NCBI RefSeq assembly: GCF_008039875.1
Contig: NZ_VRUU01000003.1
Location: 1 to 64,000 of the forward strand
Length of the DNA stretch: 64,000 bases
Direction of reading: 5' to 3'
From: Methylobacterium sp. WL119
Lineage (GTDB): Bacteria > Pseudomonadota > Alphaproteobacteria > Rhizobiales > Beijerinckiaceae
Shown here: positions 36,345 to 44,317 of the stretch, piece by piece
Position numbering within the stretch: the stretch's first letter is position 1
Layout: every line of letters starts with the position of its first letter
Notes under the pieces: model-generated
What the model was told of the DNA's origin: nothing
The model's input: only the letters and a program-made list of their open reading frames with translations
Databases searched by the model: none
Position numbers and translations under genes: made by a program

Positions 36345-38336
36345 TCAACAGAGGCCGGCGTCGGCGGTTCCGAGCGCCGGCGCATCCGGGCTCGCCGGCG
36401 CCGCCGCGACCGGCTTGTCGAAGCGCTCGCGGAAATGCGGGATCGCCGCCTCGAACACCGCCTCCGCGGCGGCCCGGTCGCCGGCCTCCACCGCCTCGCG
36501 CAAGGCCGCCGTCCAGGCATCGAGCCGGGCGCGGTCGGCGAAGACCGGCTTGGCCGCCATCACGCCGTCGATCCCGTCGAGGCTGACGCGGGGCTCCTCG
36601 CGCGCGAACAGGATCTCGTTCAGGCGCTCGCCCGGCCGTGCGCCGGAGAACACCAGCTCGATCTCCGCGCCGGGCTCGAAGCCGGCGAGCCGGATCATGC
36701 GCTCGGCCAATTCGGCGATCTTCACCGGCTGGCCCATCTTGAGGACGTAGACCGCGGCGCGCTGGTCGGCCGCGCCCGGCGCGAGGCTGCGCGCCTCGCG
36801 GTCGGCATGCGAGGCCGCGGTGAGGACGAGGTCGGCCGCCTCGCGCACGGTCATGAAGTAGCGAACCATGTCGGGGTGGGTCACGGTGACGGGGCCGCCG
36901 CGGGCGATCTGCGCCTTGAACACCGGCACCACCGAGCCGACCGAGCCGAGCACGTTGCCGAAGCGCACCGCGATCAGCCGTGTCGGGTGGCCGGGGATCG
37001 CGGCCTGCTCGGCATCGCGCGCCTGCGCCACCATCTCGGCGAAGCGCTTGGTGACGCCGAGCTGCGACACCGGCTCGATCGCCTTATCGGTCGAGATCAT
37101 CACCAGCGCGCGGGCGCCGGCCGCCACCGACGCGTCGGCGACGTTGATCGAGCCGAACACGTTGGTCTTGATGCCCTCGCTCCAGTCGCGCTCGAGATAG
37201 GGCACCTGCTTCAGCGCGGCGGCATGGAACACGTAGTCGGGCCGGAATTCGGCGAAGACCGCGTGCAGGCGCTCGCGGTCTCGGATGTCGGCGAGCGTCC
37301 CGCCGACCTCGGCCTGCGCGTTGAGCAGCGCCGGCTGGCTCAGGATGCCGTGCAAGGCCGGCTCGGAGCTTTCTACCACCATCAGCGCCGAGGCGCCGAA
37401 GGCGAGCGCCCGGGCGCAGATCTCGGAGCCGATCGAGCCGCCGCCGCCGGTCACGAGCACGCGCTTGCCGGCGAGGAACCGCTCCAGCCGCGGCCTGTCG
37501 ATCGCGACGGTGGGGCGCAGCAGCAGGTCCTCGATCTCGAGCGGCGCGAGCTCGGCGTCGCGCATGCCGTCGCCGAGGCTGACCACCCGGGCGAGCGGCA
37601 GGCCGAGCCGCCGGGCGCGGGCGATCAGGTCGTCGGGCTCGGCCTCGGGCGCCAGCGCGCTCGGGGTCGCGACGAGCCGGCGCACCGGCTGCCCGCGGGC
37701 GGCGAGGTCGCCGACGACCCGCTCCAGGTCGGCGAAACCGCCGAGCACGGCGACCTCGCGCATCGTCTGCCCGGCCTCGTCGGCGCGCGGCGAGAGGATG
37801 CCCTTCGGCGCGAGCTTGCGCACCGAGCCGGATTCGATCGCGCGCAGCAGCGTCTCGATGTCGGCACCGCGGCCGAGCAGCAGCGTCGGCACCGTGGCCG
37901 AGCGCGCGCTCGACTGCTTGGAGCGGGCGTATTTCAGGTAGCGGAAGGCGAGGCGCGTGCCGCCGAGCAGGAAGATCTGTAGCACCCAGTACAGGACGAT
38001 GGCGATCTTGCCGAAGAAGTAGAACCCGTACAGGTCCGACGAGACCAGGACGTAGTCGAGCACCAGCAGCCCGAAGGCGAGCACGCTCGCGGCGCGAACG
38101 ATGCCGGCGAGATCGGGCAGGGAGGCGAAGCGCCACTTGGTGCGGTAGAGCCTGAACCGTCCGTAGACGAGGCCGGCGACGACGAGGAACGGCGGCAGCA
38201 GGACGGGAAGCGCGTGCACGCGTTCGGCGAGGGCGTCGCCGGTGAAGCGGAACACGAAGGTGAGGACCACGGCCAGCGCGGTCGCCACGAGATCGTGGAC
38301 CACCATCACCGCGGTCTTGTAGGTGCGCTGCTGCAT
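36345..38336 (-). CDS. CapD/FlaA1-type nucleotide-sugar 4,6-dehydratase, membrane-bound
   Basis: 663-residue polysaccharide biosynthesis protein. Four hydrophobic segments occupy residues 10-130, then a CoA-binding-like Rossmann domain, and a C-terminal SDR domain with VLVTGGGGSIGSEICARAL near residue 300 and VMISTDKAIEPVSQLGVTKR near 410. The missing active-site tyrosine before TK is normal for 4,6-dehydratases of this group. It likely converts UDP-GlcNAc to a 4-keto-6-deoxy sugar for surface glycans. ATG 38336 was chosen; a TTG at 38378 is possible. It is separated from the GT4/epimerase pair by two small genes. Confidence 0.9.
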   Translation of the reverse strand: MQQRTYKTAVMVVHDLVATALAVVLTFVFRFTGDALAERVHALPVLLPPFLVVAGLVYGRFRLYRTKWRFASLPDLAGIVRAASVLAFGLLVLDYVLVSSDLYGFYFFGKIAIVLYWVLQIFLLGGTRLAFRYLKYARSKQSSARSATVPTLLLGRGADIETLLRAIESGSVRKLAPKGILSPRADEAGQTMREVAVLGGFADLERVVGDLAARGQPVRRLVATPSALAPEAEPDDLIARARRLGLPLARVVSLGDGMRDAELAPLEIEDLLLRPTVAIDRPRLERFLAGKRVLVTGGGGSIGSEICARALAFGASALMVVESSEPALHGILSQPALLNAQAEVGGTLADIRDRERLHAVFAEFRPDYVFHAAALKQVPYLERDWSEGIKTNVFGSINVADASVAAGARALVMISTDKAIEPVSQLGVTKRFAEMVAQARDAEQAAIPGHPTRLIAVRFGNVLGSVGSVVPVFKAQIARGGPVTVTHPDMVRYFMTVREAADLVLTAASHADREARSLAPGAADQRAAVYVLKMGQPVKIAELAERMIRLAGFEPGAEIELVFSGARPGERLNEILFAREEPRVSLDGIDGVMAAKPVFADRARLDAWTAALREAVEAGDRAAAEAVFEAAIPHFRERFDKPVAAAPASPDAPALGTADAGLC

Positions 38337-38387
38337 GATGTTCCGCGGCGGTATCGGCTCCGCCTCGGGCGGTGTCAACGCGATCGG

Positions 38388-39260
38388 TCAGCCGGTCGGG
38401 CGGACGGCCCGCGCCACCGCATCGTCGGCCTGGTCGATGTCGGGCGCGTCGATCCGGCGATAGCGGGCCTGGATCAGGCCGAAGGCCCCGAACGCCACGT
38501 GGCCGGCCGCGACGATCGCGAGCAGGATCCGGCCGTAGGGCTGGGCGCGCAGGGCCTGGAACGCCCCGGACAGGCCCTTCACCTCCGACGAGGCCTGATA
38601 CCAGGCCGCGACAACGACGAAGCCGCCGATGATCAGGAACGCGATGCCGCGGGCCGCGTAGCCGAACCGGCCGACCGGCTCCGCCCAGGCCTGGCGCGCC
38701 GCGTTGAGGGCGAGGCGCTCGGTCACGTCGCCGCGAACGGCCTTGACCAGGAAGCCGACGCCGCCGCCGGCGACGCCGAGGCCGATCAGCGCCACGGCGA
38801 AGCGGCCGAAGGGTTTGGCCAGCAGCCACGCGGTCCAGTCCTGCAGGCCGTCGCCGTCCGACTGCAGGCCGAGCCCGAGGGCGAGGCTCGCGGCCGTGAG
38901 CCCGAGGCCGGCATAGATGCCCGCGCTGACGAGGTGGGCGCCCCGCACCACGAGCCCCTTGGGCGAGGTGCCGCGCCGGTCGGCGTCGGTCACCGCCTCG
39001 ACGAGGCGCCAGGCGGCGAAGCCCCAGAGCCCGAGGGCGATCAGGCCGACGATCCAGGGGCCGAGGGGTCCGAGCAGCACGAAGCGGAGCGCGTTCTCGC
39101 TGTCGCCGGCCTTGCCGCCGGCCCCGACCGCCGCGAGCACCGCCAGCACGCCGACGACGCAGTAGACCGCGCCGCGGGCGCAGAACCCGAAGCGCGCCAG
39201 CCGCTCGATGGTGTTGCGCCCGGCGAACACGGTGGACGGACCTTGGGCCGAGCCGGTCAC
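38388..39260 (-). CDS. DUF1206 integral membrane protein
   Basis: 290 residues with six predicted membrane segments in three repeats, each with a G-rich ARxGF/YAARG motif (RFGFCARGAVYCVVGVLA, VVRGAHLVSAGIYAGLGLTA, RFGYAARGIAFLIIGGFVV). This is the DUF1206 family of unknown function, common in actinobacteria and Rhizobiales. The ATG overlaps the stop of the upstream 39257-39598 gene by 4 bp. Confidence 0.88.
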   Translation of the reverse strand: MTGSAQGPSTVFAGRNTIERLARFGFCARGAVYCVVGVLAVLAAVGAGGKAGDSENALRFVLLGPLGPWIVGLIALGLWGFAAWRLVEAVTDADRRGTSPKGLVVRGAHLVSAGIYAGLGLTAASLALGLGLQSDGDGLQDWTAWLLAKPFGRFAVALIGLGVAGGGVGFLVKAVRGDVTERLALNAARQAWAEPVGRFGYAARGIAFLIIGGFVVVAAWYQASSEVKGLSGAFQALRAQPYGRILLAIVAAGHVAFGAFGLIQARYRRIDAPDIDQADDAVARAVRPTG

Positions 39261-39598
39261 GCCGGCTCGCGTTGCGGCTTCCCGGCCAGCGCCACGTAGA
39301 ACCCGAGCCCGTCCCCGGCCGGGAGCGTCTGCAACCGGTCGACGAGGCCGCGGCGCTTGGCGTCCAGCAGCAGGCGGCCCGCCGGTTGGAACAGGGTCTC
39401 GCCGCCGCCCTCAGGCGGCGGATCGAGGCGGATCGCCACGGTCTTGCCCTTGGCGAAGCGGCTCCGCTCCAGCATCTCGTTCAGCGACGCCTCCGCGGTC
39501 GCCCGGTTGGCGCCGCGCAGGTCCATCACCGATTCCGCATCGGTGACGCCGAGGCCGCCGCGCAGCTTGTCGGCGTAGAAGTCTTCGAAATGGGGCAA
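39257..39598 (-). CDS. Hypothetical protein coupled to DUF1206
   Basis: 113 residues, cytoplasmic, with no signal or membrane segment. Contains DLRGANRATAEASLNEMLER, then a beta-rich GGGETLFQPAGRLLLDAKRR part. No family recognised. A 4-bp overlap with the DUF1206 gene suggests that they are translated together. Confidence 0.6.
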   Translation of the reverse strand: MPHFEDFYADKLRGGLGVTDAESVMDLRGANRATAEASLNEMLERSRFAKGKTVAIRLDPPPEGGGETLFQPAGRLLLDAKRRGLVDRLQTLPAGDGLGFYVALAGKPQREPA

Positions 39599-39622
39599 GG
39601 GCTGCGACCTGGTGGGTGTTGG

Positions 39623-40189
39623 CTAGAACGACAGACCGGCGAAGACGGTTGCGACGGGCGAGGCGCTGCCGAACTCGGGAAGCTCGATCGCGCCGTCGAG
39701 GCCGAGCGCCTGCTTGCGCCGGGCGTCGCCCTCCTGCCGGCGCCAGACCTTCACCCGCGGCTCGTCCTGATACACGATCAGGAAGACCTGCAGGCTCTCG
39801 ACGGCACGGTAGAAGTCGGTCTTGCGGCCGCGGTCGGCGCTCATCGTCGAGGGGGACAGCACCTCCGCGACGAGGATGGGATCGGACGCGTAGCCGTCCG
39901 GCAGCATCGGGCCGCAACGCACCACCACGTCGGGGATCGGCGCGAAGTCGTCCATGTCCCGGCCGACGACCGCGATGCCGGGGACGACGCGGCAGCCCCG
40001 CACATCGGCGAGGTCGCCGAGGCGACGGATGAGGTTGGAGACGATGGTCTGGTGCCGCTCGGTCGGTGGCGACATCAGCACCGGCTCGCCGTCGAGCAGT
40101 TCCCAGCGCTCGTCGTCCGGGCGGCCGGCGACCCAAGCCCGGTAGTCCGGGACGCTCATGCGGTCGTCCCGCTTCGCCGCGACTGCCAT
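39623..40189 (-). CDS. Uma2 family (DUF820) protein, copy 1
   Basis: 188-residue protein of the Uma2/DUF820 family, a PD-(D/E)XK nuclease-like fold. Conserved residues: WELLDGEPVLMSPP near 33, FAPIPDVVVRCG near 81, ILVAEVLSPST near 105, and KTDFYRAVESLQVFLIVYQD near 121. The Asp, Glu and Lys of the nuclease core are intact. ATG 40189 has GGAGAGG upstream; the frame is open to 40225. Its neighbour 40264-40824 is a paralog in tandem. Role unknown; this family expands in cyanobacteria and may be mobile or defence-related. Confidence 0.85.
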   Translation of the reverse strand: MAVAAKRDDRMSVPDYRAWVAGRPDDERWELLDGEPVLMSPPTERHQTIVSNLIRRLGDLADVRGCRVVPGIAVVGRDMDDFAPIPDVVVRCGPMLPDGYASDPILVAEVLSPSTMSADRGRKTDFYRAVESLQVFLIVYQDEPRVKVWRRQEGDARRKQALGLDGAIELPEFGSASPVATVFAGLSF

Positions 40190-40263
40190 GCGGGCCTCTC
40201 CGAACTGCCTGGGCGAGCGTACCATAGATGGGTCCGCCCGCGACCGGCGTCAGCCGCGGGCGT

Positions 40264-40824
40264 TCAGAATTCCACCCGGGCGTAGATGTCGGCTACAGCG
40301 AGCGTGCCGCCGAGCTCGGGCAGGTCGATCACGTCGCCCCGTCCCAGCATCCGCATCGCCCATCCGGCGTCGCGCCGCCAGACCTCGACCCGGGCATCGT
40401 CCTGATAGACGATCAGGAAGACCTGCAGCGCCGCGACCGTGCGGAAGAAATCGGTCTTGCGGCCGCGATCCATGCTCATCGTCGAGGGGGACAGCACCTC
40501 GGCGACGAGCAGCGGGTCGCGGGTGTAGCCGTCGCGGGGCAGCGGGCCGCACTGGACCACGATGTCGGGGATCGGCGCGAAGTCGTCCATCTCCGCGCTG
40601 AGCACGGCGAGGCCGGGGAGGGCGCTGCAGCCCCTGCGCTCGGCGAGTTCGTCGAGGCGCCGGACCAGGTTCGCGACGATGCGCTGGTGACGCCCGCTCG
40701 TCGGCGACATCAGCGTCGGTACGCCGTTGAGCAGCTCCCAGCGCTGGTCGTCCGGCTTGGACGCGACCCAATCCTGGTATTCGGCGACGCCCATGCGCGC
40801 GTCGCGTCGTCGGGCAACGGCCAT
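40264..40824 (-). CDS. Uma2 family (DUF820) protein, copy 2
   Basis: 186-residue paralog of the preceding gene, with the same core: WELLNGVPTLMSPT, FAPIPDIVVQCG, LLVAEVLSPSTMS and KTDFFRTVAALQVFLIVYQD. About half the residues match copy 1, so the duplication is not recent. GGAGGAGG precedes the ATG at 40824. The gap between the copies is 74 bp. Confidence 0.85.
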   Translation of the reverse strand: MAVARRRDARMGVAEYQDWVASKPDDQRWELLNGVPTLMSPTSGRHQRIVANLVRRLDELAERRGCSALPGLAVLSAEMDDFAPIPDIVVQCGPLPRDGYTRDPLLVAEVLSPSTMSMDRGRKTDFFRTVAALQVFLIVYQDDARVEVWRRDAGWAMRMLGRGDVIDLPELGGTLAVADIYARVEF

Positions 40825-40895
40825 CGCGGCCTCCTCCGGTGAGGCCGCGATGGTAGCAGTCCGGGGCCGGTCCGCAACGGCGCGGACGCTCGGGT

Positions 40896-42353
40896 TCAGC
40901 CGTGCACGAGCACGTTGCGGAACTGCCAGGGGTCGCTGGCGTCGATGTCCTCCGGGAACAGGCCCGGGCGGCCGGCCAGCGGCGTCCAGTCGGTGTAGAC
41001 GCCGACGACGGGGCCGAGATACGGGGTCTGGACTTCGAGGCAGCGGCGGAAGTCCATCTCGTCGGCCTCGACGATGCCGGCCTCGGGGTTCTCCAGCGCC
41101 CAGACCATGCCGGCGAGCACCGCCGAGGTCACCTGAAGGCCGGTGGCGTTCTGGTAGGGCGCGATCCGGCGCGTCTCCTCGATCGAGAGCTGCGAGCCGT
41201 ACCAGTAGGCGTTCTTCTTGTGGCCGTAGAGCAGCACGCCGAGCTCGTCGATGCCGTCCTCGATCTCGTTCTCGTCGAGGATGTGGTGCTTCTCCTGCAC
41301 CTTGCCGGCATTGCCGAACATCTCGTGGAGCGACAGCACGGCGTCGTTGGCCGGGTGGTAGGCGTAGTGGCAGGTCGGGCGGTAGGCCGCGCGCTCGCCC
41401 TCGAGAACCGTGTAGTAGTCCGAGATCGAGATCGCCTCGTTGTGGGTCACGAGGAAGCCGAACTGCGACTGCGCAGTCGGGGTCCACGAGCGCACGCGGG
41501 TGTCGGCGCCGGGCTGGAGCAGGTAGATCGCGCAGCGCGAGCCCTTCTCCTGCTCGCGGGCGTTCTCGGGCATCCAGGTCTCGTGCGTGCCCCAGCCGAG
41601 CTCGGCCGGCTGGTTGCCCTCCGAGACGAAGCCCTCGACCGACCAGGTGTTGACGAACACGCCCTGCGGCTTCGGATGCTTGGCGCGCTGGGTGTCGCGC
41701 TCGGCGATGTGGACGCCCTTGACGCCGACCTCGCGCATCAGCGCGGCCCATTCGGCGCGGGACTTCGGCTCGGGCGTGGTCACGCCGGTGTCCTTCGCGA
41801 TGTTCAGCACCGCCTGCTTGACGAACCACGAGACCATGCCGGGATTGGCGCCGCAGCACGAGACCGCGGTGGTGCCGCCGGGGCTGGCGGTGCGCGCGTC
41901 CAGGATGTCCTGCCGCAGCGCGTAGTTGGTGCGGTCGCCCTGGCTCTTCTCCTTGTCGAAGTAGAAGCCCGGCCACGGCTCGGCGACGGTGTCGATGTAG
42001 AGGGCGCCGAGCTCGCGGCACAGCTCCAGGATCGCGCGCGACGAGGCGTCGACCGAGAGGTTGACGCAGAAGCCCTGGCCGCCGCCCTCGGTGAGAAGGG
42101 GCGTGAGCACGTCGCGATAATTCTCGCGGGTCAGCGCGACCGTCTCGAAGCGCAGGCCGTGCTTGTCGGCGAGAGACCGGTGCGAATCATCCGGATCGAT
42201 CACGGTGAAGCGGGCACGGTCGTATTCGAAATGGCGCTCGATGAGCGGAAGCGTGCCGCGACCGATCGATCCGAACCCGATCATCACGATGGGTCCGCTG
42301 ATGCGACCGTGGATCGGCCCTCTGTTCGGCCCTTGGTTCGGCGTGTCGGTCAT
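40896..42353 (-). CDS. hss: Homospermidine synthase
   Basis: 485-residue NAD-dependent enzyme that makes homospermidine from putrescine (or spermidine plus putrescine), the main long-chain polyamine of many Rhizobiales. NAD loop IVMIGFGSIGRGTLPLIERH lies near residue 22, CVNLSVDASSRAIL near 95, VSCCGANPGMVSWFVKQAVL near 163, and HNEAISISDYYTV near 306. The N-terminus has a short degenerate repeat (GPNRGPIHGRISGP). Length is normal. Confidence 0.94.
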   Translation of the reverse strand: MTDTPNQGPNRGPIHGRISGPIVMIGFGSIGRGTLPLIERHFEYDRARFTVIDPDDSHRSLADKHGLRFETVALTRENYRDVLTPLLTEGGGQGFCVNLSVDASSRAILELCRELGALYIDTVAEPWPGFYFDKEKSQGDRTNYALRQDILDARTASPGGTTAVSCCGANPGMVSWFVKQAVLNIAKDTGVTTPEPKSRAEWAALMREVGVKGVHIAERDTQRAKHPKPQGVFVNTWSVEGFVSEGNQPAELGWGTHETWMPENAREQEKGSRCAIYLLQPGADTRVRSWTPTAQSQFGFLVTHNEAISISDYYTVLEGERAAYRPTCHYAYHPANDAVLSLHEMFGNAGKVQEKHHILDENEIEDGIDELGVLLYGHKKNAYWYGSQLSIEETRRIAPYQNATGLQVTSAVLAGMVWALENPEAGIVEADEMDFRRCLEVQTPYLGPVVGVYTDWTPLAGRPGLFPEDIDASDPWQFRNVLVHG

Positions 42354-42729
42354 GGCTCGGGCGGTCCTTCGGATGTGCGCGGCGCGCAGGGGCGGCTCGG
42401 GTTAGGCGGCCGATGTGACGATGGGGCGACAGGCCGGGCTCGTCCGCGAACGGACGTCCGCGACGGCCCCCCGGCCCGGGCGCCGATCCCGGTCGGCGAT
42501 CGATCGCGGCGCAGGGTATGTCCGGCCCTAGTGCCGCCTCGTGCCGTGAGGGTCAACCGCGCAACGCCCGCGCGGCGAGCAGAGTCGTTGACGAAGTGTT
42601 GCCGCGGCATGCGATGACTGCATGCGAGCCCCACCAAACCTCATGTTGCGTGCATCGCACAACGCTCTCATGCTGCACTGCGAAATCGACCACGATCCGT
42701 GCCGGATCATCGATCGAACGGAGTCCGCC
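42354..42729. other. 376-bp intergenic region upstream of hss
   Basis: No convincing gene. It must include the hss promoter on the minus strand. No clear -35/-10 pair or repeat was found by eye. Confidence 0.4.
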
Positions 42730-42900
42730 ATGCTGTCCGTCCTCACCGCCCGCGTTCCGGTACCCGCCGACGAGCCGCAGGACCGCGATCCCGGTTTCCT
42801 GACCCTCGCCTTCACGGTCGTGCGGGTCCTCCGGCGCGAGGGCCGCAGCGCCTTCGAGCGGCGTTGCGCCCGCGCCGCCGAGACGCTGCCGCACGCTTGA
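42730..42900 (+). CDS. Very small hypothetical protein
   Basis: 56 residues from ATG 42730: MLSVLTARVPVPADEPQDRD, then a helical basic end (VVRVLRREGRSAFERRCARA). No family recognised; the frame continues upstream to 42622. Could be a real small protein or chance. Confidence 0.35.
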   Translation: MLSVLTARVPVPADEPQDRDPGFLTLAFTVVRVLRREGRSAFERRCARAAETLPHA

Positions 42901-43007
42901 TCCTGTTGCGGCGCCGGTCGAATCCACCGGCACCGGATTGCGCAGCCTCGGCTTGACCGCTAGGCGGCTTCCTCAACGCCACATCGGCCGGGGGGGCCGT
43001 TCTTCGC

Positions 43008-43688
43008 ATGTCGCCGATCCGCGCATCCCGCCGTCCCGCGATCCTCGCCGCCGTCCTGATCGCGCTGTCGATCGGCACAGTCCCGTGCGCCGCACAGGAA
43101 GAGGCGCCGGAGGCTCAGCCCGAGGCCGCGCCGAAGGTCAAGCCGAAGCCGCGCCCGCCCGCGCCGAAGCCGGCCCCGAAGGCGACGCCGGCCGCCCCCC
43201 CTGCCGCGCAGGCCGCGCCTGCCAAGACCGCGGCGGTCTGGCCGGCCGGCGCACTCTCCATCACCGAGAATTACGGCGACTGGACGCTGAGCTGCAGCCG
43301 TGCCGAGCCGGCGACGTCGTGCATGCTGATGCAGTCGCAGGGGGACAACAAGACCGGCAAGCGCTTGTTCGCCTTCGAATTGCAGGCGCCCAAGGACGGG
43401 CGGTCCGAGGGGCTGATCCTGATGCCGTTCGGCCTGGCGATCGACCCGGGCATCACCTTCAAGCTCGACGACGTGGTGCTCGGCAAGGGCGCGCCCTACA
43501 TCTCGTGCGGATCCGAGGGCTGCCTGGTGCCGATCAGCTTCCCGACGCTCGCCACCGACGCGATGCGGACGGCCAAGACCCTTCAGGTGATCGGGGTGAA
43601 GTCCGGGACCAACGATCCGCAGCCGATCGCCGTGCCGCTCGGCGGGTTCGCACCGGTCTGGGACCGGGCGATCGCCCTGAGCAACTGA
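43008..43688 (+). CDS. IalB-family periplasmic protein
   Basis: 226 residues: signal peptide (AILAAVLIALSIGTVPCAAQ), a proline/alanine/lysine-rich linker (about residues 30-75), then the invasion-associated locus B domain (ITENYGDWTLSCSRAEPATSC, LILMPFGLAIDPGITFKLDD, CGSEGCLVPISFP). Cysteine pairs suggest disulfides. In Bartonella the family aids host-cell invasion; in free-living Rhizobiales its role is unknown. Confidence 0.88.
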   Translation: MSPIRASRRPAILAAVLIALSIGTVPCAAQEEAPEAQPEAAPKVKPKPRPPAPKPAPKATPAAPPAAQAAPAKTAAVWPAGALSITENYGDWTLSCSRAEPATSCMLMQSQGDNKTGKRLFAFELQAPKDGRSEGLILMPFGLAIDPGITFKLDDVVLGKGAPYISCGSEGCLVPISFPTLATDAMRTAKTLQVIGVKSGTNDPQPIAVPLGGFAPVWDRAIALSN

Positions 43689-43771
43689 CGCGCGGCGATC
43701 AAGGCGACGCGCGGGACATCAACCCGCCGCGCCACGACACTGGCGAGCGAGACGACGAGGAGAGGCCGAGC

Positions 43772-44161
43772 ATGCGCGACCCGATGATCCTGGCGGCCCT
43801 GCTCGCCTGCCTCGCCGGCCCGCTCGCGGCGCAAGAGTCGAGCCCGCCCGGTGCGCCGCCGGACTCGATGCCCGACGCACCGCCGATGGACAAGAAGCGG
43901 GTCATGGCCGCGCGGCTCGCCGGGCTGGTCGGCTTCGCCAACACCTCGTGCCCGGACATCCAGGGCGATCCCGCGCTTCTGAAATCGGCCGTCGAGCGCC
44001 TCGGGATCGATCTGCAGGACCTGGAGCAGGGCGAGCTGGCGGCGATCTCGCGCTCGTATGTCGAGACCTATCGCAAGGACGTTCCGGCCAATTGCCAACG
44101 CGCGATCGAGACGTTCGGCCCGTCGAGCCGAATCGTCCCGAACCTGATCGTCAGGCGCTGA
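43772..44161 (+). CDS. Secreted hypothetical protein
   Basis: 129 residues with a signal peptide (MILAALLACLAGPLAAQ). Mature region: proline-rich stretch, then FANTSCPDIQGDPALLKSAV and a C-terminal CQRAIETFGPSSR. The two cysteines probably pair. GAGGAGAGG precedes the ATG. It lies 83 bp after the IalB gene and may share its transcript. Confidence 0.65.
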   Translation: MRDPMILAALLACLAGPLAAQESSPPGAPPDSMPDAPPMDKKRVMAARLAGLVGFANTSCPDIQGDPALLKSAVERLGIDLQDLEQGELAAISRSYVETYRKDVPANCQRAIETFGPSSRIVPNLIVRR

Positions 44162-44317
44162 GCGTCGCGCGGCCTCCCATCGAGAATGCCGTTGGGACGG
44201 CGGCGGCGACCACGATTAAGCGCACGTTAGCCGCGATCCGGCAGTGTCGGCCCTCAGCGGCGTCGGAGCGTTGCGTCCCTCGTCCGGGGCGCCCGCCGCC
44301 CTGGGTGCGGCGTATCG

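Noticed and set aside
42354..43007. Possible small RNA or attenuator upstream of hss
   Set aside because: No stable hairpin with T-run was found by eye.
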